DNA from: Salinimicrobium soli
GTDB lineage: Bacteria > Bacteroidota > Bacteroidia > Flavobacteriales > Flavobacteriaceae
Direction: 5' to 3'
Length of the DNA: 64,000 bases
Assembly: GCF_048323655.1 (NCBI RefSeq)
Contig: NZ_JBLUWW010000003.1
Location: forward strand, 682,001 to 746,000
The first letter of the stretch is position 1, and the number at the start of each line of letters is the position of its first letter. Shown piece by piece: positions 41,364-48,873 of the stretch. The notes under the pieces were generated by a model, which was given only the letters and a program-made list of their open reading frames with translations, ran no database searches and was not told the origin of the DNA. A program made the position numbers and the translations under genes.

Positions 41364-42577
41364 GATCTAAAAAAGCGATTTTCGGCCAGGCATTTTCCCA
41401 GTTCACGATAGGTCTCAGAAATGGCATTTTCAGAAGGATCTTCTCCCAACGCATTTAGAATCCGTGTGGAAAGACTTCCGTTCTTCAGCAGAAATTCAAT
41501 ATCCTCCTGTTGCTTTTCAGAAATATTATGCTTCACCAAAGCATAAAGCCTAAGCCAGATATCTTTCGCAGTGCCTTCCAATAGATCAAACATGGCCAGG
41601 TAACGTGCATTCTCTATTGGAGTTTCTTCAGCATGCCTGATCACCCGATCAAAAATGTCAAATAATTCGTGTTCGTTCCAGCTTTTTTGGTCCTCCAGAG
41701 ATACCAGTTCCTGAGTGGTTAGCAATTTTAAAGCTTCAATGATAAGCACAGCAATGGCAAGATCGGCTTTTGGACATTCTTGTATATCTATCACCCTTAT
41801 CTCAATTGCGTTTCTGTCAAAACGAGCAATAGCTCCCCTGGAATTTAAAAAGTGGTGGTCCAGAATGTTCTCAGTATCAAACGATTTTATCGCTTTATTA
41901 ATTGGTTCGAAGATCCCCGTAAAATAATCCTGCCGGTTAAAGAATTGCTCCGGAATAACCTTTCCGGTCATCTCGGGGATCTCTTTTTGATTGGTCTTAT
42001 AGACCTGCATTCGGGCATCCTTGAAACCTGTGAATTTCCCTTCAAAAATGGGAGAACTGGCACTTAGAGCCGGAATGATAGGGAGTAACAGTCTTATAGC
42101 CGCATGCAATCTTTCAAATTCCTCATCATCGAAAAAGGGCAAATTGATGTGCATACTTTGAACATTGCTCCAGCCATGCCCACGGCAATCAAAGATCCGG
42201 TTATAAAGTGCATAGATCTTGCTGTAATGGTGCTTCCATAGCTGCATTTCAGTCTCTGGATGCATCAAAGGATGAGCAGCCGTAGGTAAGAGTTCTGCTC
42301 CAAATTCAGTAAGCAGCTCGTTCATTTCCCGTACGTTTTCTGCAAAAAGTTCATCGAGCTCTTCAAGATTCGCTGTAGGACCATTGGTCTTTAGCTCCAC
42401 TACATGAGCTACCAGTTCATTGCTCCACTCAATAGCACCGTTCTCAACATCTGAGGTCAAAGAACCGTGCTTTTTCGTAAGCAATTTATCCACAATGGGA
42501 GCAACTTTAAGGTCGTTCGAACGAACGATCATATACTCCAACTCTATTCCGTAGACTTCAAAAAGGTGATAGCTCAT
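41360..42577 (-). CDS. GCS2-type carboxylate-amine ligase
   Basis: A 405-residue protein of the glutamate-cysteine ligase family 2. The glutamine-synthetase-like fold is indicated by FEVYGIELEYMIV (metal Glu), SMHINLPFFDD (substrate/metal) and ARFDRNAIEIRVIDIQECP (nucleotide/Arg region). The family activates a carboxylate, usually glutamate, with ATP and joins it to an amine. It might make gamma-glutamylcysteine, but no glutathione synthetase of the classical kind is adjacent; instead an ATP-grasp ligase of RimK type precedes it. It overlaps neighbours by 4 bases on both sides, so the three genes form one translation unit. Confidence 0.88.
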   Translation of the reverse strand: MSYHLFEVYGIELEYMIVRSNDLKVAPIVDKLLTKKHGSLTSDVENGAIEWSNELVAHVVELKTNGPTANLEELDELFAENVREMNELLTEFGAELLPTAAHPLMHPETEMQLWKHHYSKIYALYNRIFDCRGHGWSNVQSMHINLPFFDDEEFERLHAAIRLLLPIIPALSASSPIFEGKFTGFKDARMQVYKTNQKEIPEMTGKVIPEQFFNRQDYFTGIFEPINKAIKSFDTENILDHHFLNSRGAIARFDRNAIEIRVIDIQECPKADLAIAVLIIEALKLLTTQELVSLEDQKSWNEHELFDIFDRVIRHAEETPIENARYLAMFDLLEGTAKDIWLRLYALVKHNISEKQQEDIEFLLKNGSLSTRILNALGEDPSENAISETYRELGKCLAENRFFRS

Positions 42578-44031
42578 TCTTCTTTTTTCTCCAGCCTGTT
42601 TTTCAAAGCCATTAATATTTCGGTATAGATCTTATCTCCATAATACGCGTCTTCCACTCCCAGGTCAATATTAGGATTATCATTGATCTCAATTACGAGC
42701 GGCTTTCCGTTGACCTCTTTTACATCCACGCCGTACAAACCTTTCCCCATGAGCCGTGCAGATTTAAGAGCAGCGTTCAATATTTTTTTTGGCACCTGTT
42801 CTATAGGCAAACAATCGGCATTTCCGTCCCTGTCATCTACTTTGGGAGCTTCCCAGTTGTAGATCTGCCAATGACCTTTGGCCATGTAATAGCGGCATGC
42901 ATACAGCGGTTTATCGTCTAAAACGCCAATTCTCCAGTCATATTCGGAAGGAGAGAATTCCTGAGCGATCACCAATTCTGAATTCTTGAGCATGGAAGCT
43001 ACCAGTTTTTCATATTCCTCTTCAGTAGCCGCTTTTTTCACTCCAAAGGAAAAAGTGGAATCGGGCGATTTTAAGACCAGCGGTAAACCCGTTTTTTCGA
43101 TCACCTTATTGCGGTTGCCCTTATGGACAATAATAGTCTTCGGTGTGGGAATCCCGGCATTTTCAAGAGCTTCAGCCATAAAGACCTTGTTACAGCACTT
43201 CAGGATGGCATCGGGATAATCAACGATGGCTATACCTTCCTGCTGTGCTTTACGTGCAAAAGCGTAAGCTTCATTATTCACTTCTGTACTCTGCCTGATC
43301 AAGAGGGCATCAAAAGAAGAAAGGCGGGAAAGATCGTGCGGAGTAACGAACTCCACATAAAAATCCAGTTTTTCAGCAATTTCAGCGAACTTCTTCAGGG
43401 CTTTCGAATTGCTTGGTGGTGCAGGATCATCCTGTTGTACCAGGATGGCCAGGTCGTATTCATAATTGGTGTTGCGCGGAGTGTCATATCGCTTCTTAGC
43501 AAAGTATTGCACGGCAAACTCCTGCATGCTCGCTTTATGTTCCTCCGGAATTTCAGCTTCAGAAAGGGCTTTTATCGACTTTATATTCCACTTATTGGTG
43601 TAATGGAATTTCACCCTAAGAAAAGGGATCTGAAAGTGTCGATGAAACATCGCACTAAGTTCCCGATACTTCTGAGCCACATTCTGTCCAAAATAAATGC
43701 TCAGCGTGAATTCCGGAGATTTTATGGCCTTCAGGCTTTTTTGGATGAGATCATCAAACTCGTCAGATACTATTTTTACCAGTTTAGGCTCTCTAAGGTC
43801 CACCAGATTTTTAACCGTTGGAATAGCCATATGGCCCCGGGCCTCTGCCAGGAGAGAAACATAATAGCCTTTGGATTGATAAGAATAATCCTTGCAAAGA
43901 TTGAAGATCCTCGCATTCTTATGTTTTGCAAACTGCGGATTGGTGAGATACTCCCTGGCAGAAATTACTTTCAAATTTTCGAGGGAAATATTCCAGTGTT
44001 CAGGTTTATTTACTACTAAGTACTTGTTCAT
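42574..44031 (-). CDS. RimK-like ATP-grasp ligase with an N-terminal RLAN domain
   Basis: A 485-residue two-part protein. Residues 1 to about 235 resemble the RimK-like ATP-grasp N-terminal domain (MNKYLVVNKPEHWN … LAEARGHMAIPTVKNLVDL). From about 260 a RimK-type ATP-grasp domain follows, with LPLVLKSPDSTFSFGVKK, VIAQEFSPSEYDWRIGVL and the Mg-binding GVDVKEVNGKP and VIEINDNPNIDLG. RimK relatives add glutamate or other amino acids to a carboxylate. First gene of the amidoligase operon. The start is ATG 44031. The in-frame TTG at 44055 lies in the -7 box. Confidence 0.87.
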   Translation of the reverse strand: MNKYLVVNKPEHWNISLENLKVISAREYLTNPQFAKHKNARIFNLCKDYSYQSKGYYVSLLAEARGHMAIPTVKNLVDLREPKLVKIVSDEFDDLIQKSLKAIKSPEFTLSIYFGQNVAQKYRELSAMFHRHFQIPFLRVKFHYTNKWNIKSIKALSEAEIPEEHKASMQEFAVQYFAKKRYDTPRNTNYEYDLAILVQQDDPAPPSNSKALKKFAEIAEKLDFYVEFVTPHDLSRLSSFDALLIRQSTEVNNEAYAFARKAQQEGIAIVDYPDAILKCCNKVFMAEALENAGIPTPKTIIVHKGNRNKVIEKTGLPLVLKSPDSTFSFGVKKAATEEEYEKLVASMLKNSELVIAQEFSPSEYDWRIGVLDDKPLYACRYYMAKGHWQIYNWEAPKVDDRDGNADCLPIEQVPKKILNAALKSARLMGKGLYGVDVKEVNGKPLVIEINDNPNIDLGVEDAYYGDKIYTEILMALKNRLEKKEE

Positions 44032-44052
44032 TAATAAATTTAAAATACGAAT

Positions 44053-44060
44053 CAAAGTTA
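44053..44060 (-). promoter_or_regulatory. -7 promoter element of the amidoligase operon
   Basis: TAACTTTG on the minus strand matches TAnnTTTG exactly and ends 21 bases before the ATG at 44031. It is the only promoter-like element seen for the three genes. Confidence 0.6.
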
Positions 44061-44412
44061 TAGTAAAAAACGATTGACGGGATAAAAATCAATTGACGTC
44101 CATTAATTTTCCTTTTCAGAAATAAAGGAAGAAAGGCGGAGTAGATATTCTAAATTTAAAAATTATTAAAGCTCTATTGTTCATTGATTTAAACATCCTA
44201 AAGCTAATGCAATTAATTATCAGATGTCCATAGACATACAAACAATGGTGGCGTAACAGGCAGGTTTTATATAAGAAACCGTGGTGAATGTTCGTGTCTA
44301 CAGAGCTTACCTTTTTAATGCTTCTTTAACAACGAAACTTAAATAACATTTAAATTTCTGTTAATCACCCTTTTGAGTGAAGCTTGTTTTAGGAATTACA
44401 TCTATTTTTATC
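44061..44412. other. AT-rich intergenic region without a recognised gene
   Basis: About 350 bases, no open frame of note. It holds the upstream part of the amidoligase promoter, a repeated ATTGACG (about 44073 and 44092) and small inverted repeats such as GGTTT … AAACC near 44262-44281. Near the right end a TATTTTTA box (44403-44410) precedes the small ORF at 44413. No tRNA or known riboswitch could be recognised by eye. Confidence 0.4.
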
Positions 44413-44556
44413 ATGTTAAAGGTTAAGAAACTCGAAAGAGGCTCTTACCGTAAATTTTCGATTTTAGAGGGTCGTGTAATTTTTTCTGGGGGGCAAAAAT
44501 TGCAGTTGATCGTCTTAAATTTCGAGAAAAAGAACACCAGTTTAACTGTGAAGTAA
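44413..44556 (+). CDS. Small basic protein of 47 residues, unrecognised
   Basis: ATG at 44413 opens a frame to TAA at 44556, encoding MLKVKKLERGSYRKFSILEG followed by a beta-like hydrophobic part (KLQLIVLNF) and the end NTSLTVK. It is basic, has no signal peptide and no cysteines. Support for a real gene comes from its setting. A TATTTTTA promoter-like box lies just upstream, and a perfect 12-bp + strand terminator follows at 44608, with no other + gene between the two. No family is recognised; a chance ORF over a non-coding RNA is possible. Confidence 0.45.
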   Translation: MLKVKKLERGSYRKFSILEGRVIFSGGQKLQLIVLNFEKKNTSLTVK

Positions 44557-44607
44557 GATTCATTCTTTGACTTCAAAAATGGTTACATAAGGGTTCTGGA
44601 TCTCAGC

Positions 44608-44641
44608 TAAGCAGGAACCATTGGTTCCTGCTTATTTTTTT
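44608..44641 (+). terminator. Strong + strand terminator after the small ORF
   Basis: TAAGCAGGAACC (44608-44619) and GGTTCCTGCTTA (44623-44634) pair perfectly over a 3-base loop, followed by TTTTTTT. No larger + strand gene ends here, so it implies a short transcript starting between about 44380 and 44600. Confidence 0.85.
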
Positions 44642-44677
44642 GTCAAAAATAATAGCGGGTCCTTATGGACCCGCTAT
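44642..44677 (-). terminator. Terminator of the fhs gene
   Basis: ATAGCGGGTCC (44652-44662) and GGACCCGCTAT (44667-44677) form an 11-bp perfect stem with a 4-base loop. On the minus strand it is followed by TATTTTTG, downstream of fhs. Confidence 0.85.
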
Positions 44678-44702
44678 GTTAGAAGGATATAAATCTTGCC
44701 CT

Positions 44703-46388
44703 TTAGATCAGCCCCGAAATATTTCCTTCTGCACTAATATCAATTCTTTCTGAAGCCGGATGAGCCGGTAATCCGGGCATCCGCATCATGTCTCCGGTAA
44801 TAGGAATGAGGAATCCTGCCCCGGCTGCGATCTCTATTTCACGCACGTTCAGGGTGAAACCTGTTGGTCTTCCCAGGAGTTTTGGATCATCTGAAAGACT
44901 TTTCTGTGTTTTTGCTATACAAATCGGAAGTCCTTCAAGACCCAGATCAGAAATAGTTTTTAGATCACGTTTTGCTTTAGGAGAGAATTCCACATTTGCA
45001 GCCCCATATATATTCTTAGCGATGGTCTCTATTTTAGTAACGACGTCTGAGCTCCAGCGATACAGCGGTTTAAAAGAGCTTTGAGATTTTTCTACGACTT
45101 CAATTACTTTTTCAGCCAATTCTAAGGCACCTTCACCTCCTTTGGCCCAGCCTTCGGCCATCGCTACTTTCACACCTAACCTGCCGGCCAGTTCTTTAAT
45201 GACAGCGATCTCCTCATCACTGTCGGTAAGGAATTTATTGATTGCGATCACCGGAGTCACCCCATAGAGCTTCGCATTCTCGAGATGTTTCTCAAGGTTA
45301 GGAAGACCGTTCACTAAGGCTTCCACATTAGGAACAGTTAAAGTATTCAAGGCAGCACCTCCGTGGTACTTCAAAGCACGAATAGTAGTAGTAATGACTA
45401 CGGCTTTCGGTGAAAGTCCGGCGCTTTGGCATTTTATGTTGAAAAATTTCTCTGCTCCCAGGTCAAATCCGAAGCCTGCTTCGGTGACGGTATAATCAGA
45501 AAAGCTCATTCCCATGCGGGTTGCGATCACGGAGTTAGTTCCCTGGGCAATGTTTGCAAATGGTCCTAAGTGTATGATGGCAGGATTCCCTTCAATGGTT
45601 TGTACAAGGTTAGGTTTAATAGCATCTTTCAATAGTGCTGTCATTGCTCCTTCGGCATTCAGATCCCGAGCATAAACGGGCTGCTTGTCGAAAGTATAAC
45701 CTACGAATATATTCCCCAGTCTTCTTTTAAGGTCGTCAAGATCTTCAGAAAGGCAAAGTATGGCCATGATCTCTGAAGCCGCAGTAATGTCAAATCCGGA
45801 TTCCCTTGGGATACCGGAACCTGTACCTCCAAGACCGATTACGATATTTCTAAGCGCACGGTCATTGACATCCATTACACGCTTTAGCGAAATGGTTCGT
45901 GCGTCCAGGCCAAGGTTGTTGGTCTTACTTTGCAGGTTATTATCAATAAGAGCGGCCAGCAGGTTGTGAGCCTTTTCAATGGCTGAAAAATCTCCTGTAA
46001 AATGCAGGTTTATATCTTCCATTGGAAGCACCTGCGAGAATCCGCCTCCTGTTGCTCCTCCTTTTATTCCGAAGACAGGCCCCAGAGAAGGTTCGCGTAA
46101 AACAACGGTTGTCTTTTTTCCAAGACGGTTAAGGGCTTCAGAAAGACCAATAGAAACAGTGGTCTTACCTTCTCCCGCAGGAGTCGGGGAAATAGCTGAA
46201 ACCAGGATCAGGTTCCCGTTCTTTACTTTATCCTTGTCTATAAGAGAGAGTGGTAATTTGGCTTTGTAGTTCCCGTACATTTCAATTTCTTCCGGGTCGA
46301 GCCCCATCTTTTCGGCGATGGTAGAAATTCTTCGGAGTTGCACTTGCTGGGCAATTTCAATATCGCTCAGCGGTTTGGTGTTTTTCAT
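44703..46388 (-). CDS. fhs: Formate-tetrahydrofolate ligase
   Basis: ATP-dependent ligation of formate to tetrahydrofolate, giving 10-formyl-THF for one-carbon metabolism. The ATP site is TPAGEGKTTVSIGLSEAL, and EPSLGPVFGIKGGATGGGFS and the nearby HFTGD motif are family signatures. The length of 561 residues from the ATG at 46388 equals the family norm. A longer reading from 46475 adds 29 residues that do not belong to the family. The gene stands alone, with a terminator at 44642. Confidence 0.95.
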   Translation of the reverse strand: MKNTKPLSDIEIAQQVQLRRISTIAEKMGLDPEEIEMYGNYKAKLPLSLIDKDKVKNGNLILVSAISPTPAGEGKTTVSIGLSEALNRLGKKTTVVLREPSLGPVFGIKGGATGGGFSQVLPMEDINLHFTGDFSAIEKAHNLLAALIDNNLQSKTNNLGLDARTISLKRVMDVNDRALRNIVIGLGGTGSGIPRESGFDITAASEIMAILCLSEDLDDLKRRLGNIFVGYTFDKQPVYARDLNAEGAMTALLKDAIKPNLVQTIEGNPAIIHLGPFANIAQGTNSVIATRMGMSFSDYTVTEAGFGFDLGAEKFFNIKCQSAGLSPKAVVITTTIRALKYHGGAALNTLTVPNVEALVNGLPNLEKHLENAKLYGVTPVIAINKFLTDSDEEIAVIKELAGRLGVKVAMAEGWAKGGEGALELAEKVIEVVEKSQSSFKPLYRWSSDVVTKIETIAKNIYGAANVEFSPKAKRDLKTISDLGLEGLPICIAKTQKSLSDDPKLLGRPTGFTLNVREIEIAAGAGFLIPITGDMMRMPGLPAHPASERIDISAEGNISGLI

Positions 46389-46720
46389 AACTGCAGATAA
46401 TTCCTTTCGTTTACAATTGAAGAAATCGTTTTCGTTCCTTCTTTTATTACACCTCAAAGAAAGGAAGAAAATCAAGCTTAAAGTATGACTTCTATCAGGA
46501 ATGGAAAAAACTTTAGAAGCTTTTCAAAACTTCGGTTTTCTCCCACTCTTCCCGGAATTCAACTTATTGATAATGAGTCTTAATCCAAATTACCTTTAAA
46601 GGAGTGAAATTGTAATTAACTGATTTTTATCAGTTTACAAGAAAGTATTTGGAAGTAAATTAATACGAATTCCTCCCCTTTTCAGTTCTCCCCTTTTGTC
46701 TAATTTAAATGATTCCTATC
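46389..46720. promoter_or_regulatory. Divergent control region with a TGAT-N4-ATCA inverted repeat
   Basis: The 332 bases between fhs and the oxidase gene contain no coding frame. AACTGAT (46618-46624) and ATCAGTT (46629-46635) form a perfect inverted repeat with a 4-base centre. Its core TGAT-N4-ATCA is that of Crp/Fnr-family sites (TTGAT-N4-ATCAA) with one mismatch per half. It lies about 70 bases upstream of the TAATTTAA box (46701-46708) of the oxidase gene, so it may regulate that gene. Confidence 0.45.
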
Positions 46721-48748
46721 ATGAAAAAACTATTACTCTTCAGCAAAAAGCTTTGCCTGATCCTTAGCTTATTACTAGTCTGGCAAGTGACCTATTCCCA
46801 GACCGCCCTCCTCGACCCGCTATCACAACCTAAATTCCAAAAGGAACTCCCACGACCCGCAGTATTAACACCTGACAAATTTGGAAGGTATGAAGTTATC
46901 ATTTCTCAATTCCAGCAGGATCTGGGTTTGGTGATCAATAAAAAACCCGTCAAGACTACTGTCTGGGGGTACAACAAATCTTACCCCGGACCTACTATTG
47001 AAGCTACAGAAGGAACACCTATACAGGTGAGATGGGTGAACAACTTACCTACAGGAGATGTCTTTCAGAACCATTTGTTTGATATTGATCCAACCTTGCA
47101 CTGGGCGGGTTCTTATCAAAACCTTAGTGGTATACCTACAGTTACTCACCTCCACGGTGGACATACTGAGGCAGCGAGCGATGGAAACCCTCTGGCCTGG
47201 TATACTCCTAAATTTAAAGAAACTGGAAAACTGTTTGTAAAAAAGACCCGGGACCTCTATACTTATGCAAATGATCAGGAGGCCACAACCTTGTGGTACC
47301 ACGACCATACAATGGGAATTACCCGGCTAAATGTATATGCAGGTCTTGCCGGTTTTTACCTTTTAAGGAATCAACACGAATTAGATCTCAATTTACCAAA
47401 AGGAAATTATGAGATCCCTCTGGTGATCCAGGATCGCTCTTTTGACGCAAATGGGCAACTTTTTTATCCTTCTAGTCCTGCCTTACTTGAAACCCCTCCA
47501 ACTGCTCCTCTTCCTTCAGCTTATACTGTACTTCCTGAATTCTTTGGGGAATTTATCCTGGTCAATGGTAAGGTGTGGCCTTACGTTGAAGTGGAGCCTA
47601 CCAAATACAGGTTAAGATTACTTAATGGTTCCGATTCCAGGTTTTATGAACTAAATCTACCCGGGGTAACTTTCAAACAAATAGGTTCTGACGGTGGATT
47701 CCTTCCTAATCCTGTTGAGTTGAATAAGCTCATTATAGGCCCGGGAGAAAGATTGGACGTGATCGTAGATTTTTCTGGAATGGAAGGCAAAAAGCTTATA
47801 ATGAAGAATACTGCTCGTTCTCCTTATCCCTTTGGAGCTACAGCCAATCCTCAAACAAGTGGACAAATAATGCGCTTCGATGTGAAAGCTTCTACAACAA
47901 TGCCTGTTACAACCATACCCATGGACCTGAGAAATAAACCTTTACCAGTGTTAAATGCGAGTAAAACACGCCAGTTGGTTCTTTTTGAAGGCACTGATGA
48001 ATATGGAAGGCTCAAACCTCAGTTAGGTACAGCCAAGGAAGGTCCTCTGGGATTTATGGATAAAATTACAGAAAACCCTGAATTGGATGCAGTAGAGGAA
48101 TGGGAAATTTATAATACCACTGCCGATGCCCACCCTATTCACTTGCACCTGGTACATTTTCAGGTAATCAATACTCAAAAGTTCAATGTTAAGAATTCTG
48201 TTTTTGGTGTTGATCAACCGGTAATCGAACTACAGGGAGGTACAATGCCACCGGCTCCCGAAAATGCAGGTTTGAAAGATACTTTTATTGTCTATCCCGG
48301 AGAGGTAGCCAGAGTAAAAGCTTTATTTGACAGGGAAGGCATGTATGTGTGGCACTGTCATATACTTTCTCATGAGGATTATGATATGATGCGGCCGCTT
48401 TATGTGGGCGAAATTCCTTTGGAATATTCAGAATTAGCCTCCACAGTTCAAACTGCTATGGTAGACGCTGGTCTCACTTTGACCGCTACTGAAGGTCTAA
48501 CGGTGGCTCCTAACCCATTCCTTCAAACTACCCAATTAAGTTTCAGCTTTGCTACAGATCTTGATGTTACTATAAAGGTATATGATCTTATGGGCAAAGA
48601 AGTTGTTACTGCTTTTTCGGGGGTTGTGATGGCCAATGAAAAATACGTGGTAACTTTTGATCGTCAGAATCTGCCATCGGGTTCTTTTATCTGTAAACTA
48701 ACCACCAGTGACAACCGGTCTTTTGAACAGGTGATCGTGGCCCAATAG
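46721..48748 (+). CDS. Multicopper oxidase with type IX secretion domain
   Basis: A 675-residue exported laccase/bilirubin-oxidase-like (CotA type) enzyme that oxidises phenolics or metal ions with four copper atoms. It has a signal peptide (MKKLLLFSKKLCLILSLLL), copper-ligand motifs THLHGGH, WYHDHTMG, HPIHLHLVHF and HCHILSHEDYDMM (T1, T2 and T3 sites all present), and a C-terminal sorting domain of type IX secretion type A from about residue 585 (LTVAPNPFLQT … YDLMGKEV … LPSGSFICKL). That domain would send it to the cell surface or outside. I chose the second ATG (46721) because the signal peptide starts there. Confidence 0.9.
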   Translation: MKKLLLFSKKLCLILSLLLVWQVTYSQTALLDPLSQPKFQKELPRPAVLTPDKFGRYEVIISQFQQDLGLVINKKPVKTTVWGYNKSYPGPTIEATEGTPIQVRWVNNLPTGDVFQNHLFDIDPTLHWAGSYQNLSGIPTVTHLHGGHTEAASDGNPLAWYTPKFKETGKLFVKKTRDLYTYANDQEATTLWYHDHTMGITRLNVYAGLAGFYLLRNQHELDLNLPKGNYEIPLVIQDRSFDANGQLFYPSSPALLETPPTAPLPSAYTVLPEFFGEFILVNGKVWPYVEVEPTKYRLRLLNGSDSRFYELNLPGVTFKQIGSDGGFLPNPVELNKLIIGPGERLDVIVDFSGMEGKKLIMKNTARSPYPFGATANPQTSGQIMRFDVKASTTMPVTTIPMDLRNKPLPVLNASKTRQLVLFEGTDEYGRLKPQLGTAKEGPLGFMDKITENPELDAVEEWEIYNTTADAHPIHLHLVHFQVINTQKFNVKNSVFGVDQPVIELQGGTMPPAPENAGLKDTFIVYPGEVARVKALFDREGMYVWHCHILSHEDYDMMRPLYVGEIPLEYSELASTVQTAMVDAGLTLTATEGLTVAPNPFLQTTQLSFSFATDLDVTIKVYDLMGKEVVTAFSGVVMANEKYVVTFDRQNLPSGSFICKLTTSDNRSFEQVIVAQ

Positions 48749-48776
48749 TATATTTTCTAACCAACCAGTTTACTAA

Positions 48777-48812
48777 AAGCTGCCGGGTGATCCCGGTAGC
48801 TTAATTCTTTCC
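48777..48812 (+). terminator. Terminator after the multicopper oxidase gene
   Basis: AAGCTGCCGGG (48777-48787) and CCCGGTAGCTT (48792-48802) pair with one G-U over a 4-base loop and are followed by AATTCTTT. Confidence 0.75.
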
Positions 48813-48873
48813 GGCTAACAGAAAAGAAGGTTTTCTTCAAAATGTTATCTTTAGCTCTTTGAAAACAATATTT

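Noticed and set aside
41360..42577. Calling the GCS2 gene a glutathione-pathway gshA
   Set aside because: The family match is clear, but the partner is a RimK-type ligase with an extra N-terminal domain rather than gshB, so glutathione synthesis is not supported by the context.
43123..44019. Long plus-strand open frame (298 residues)
   Set aside because: It is antisense to the RimK-like gene, whose motifs are clear; no family features in the plus frame.
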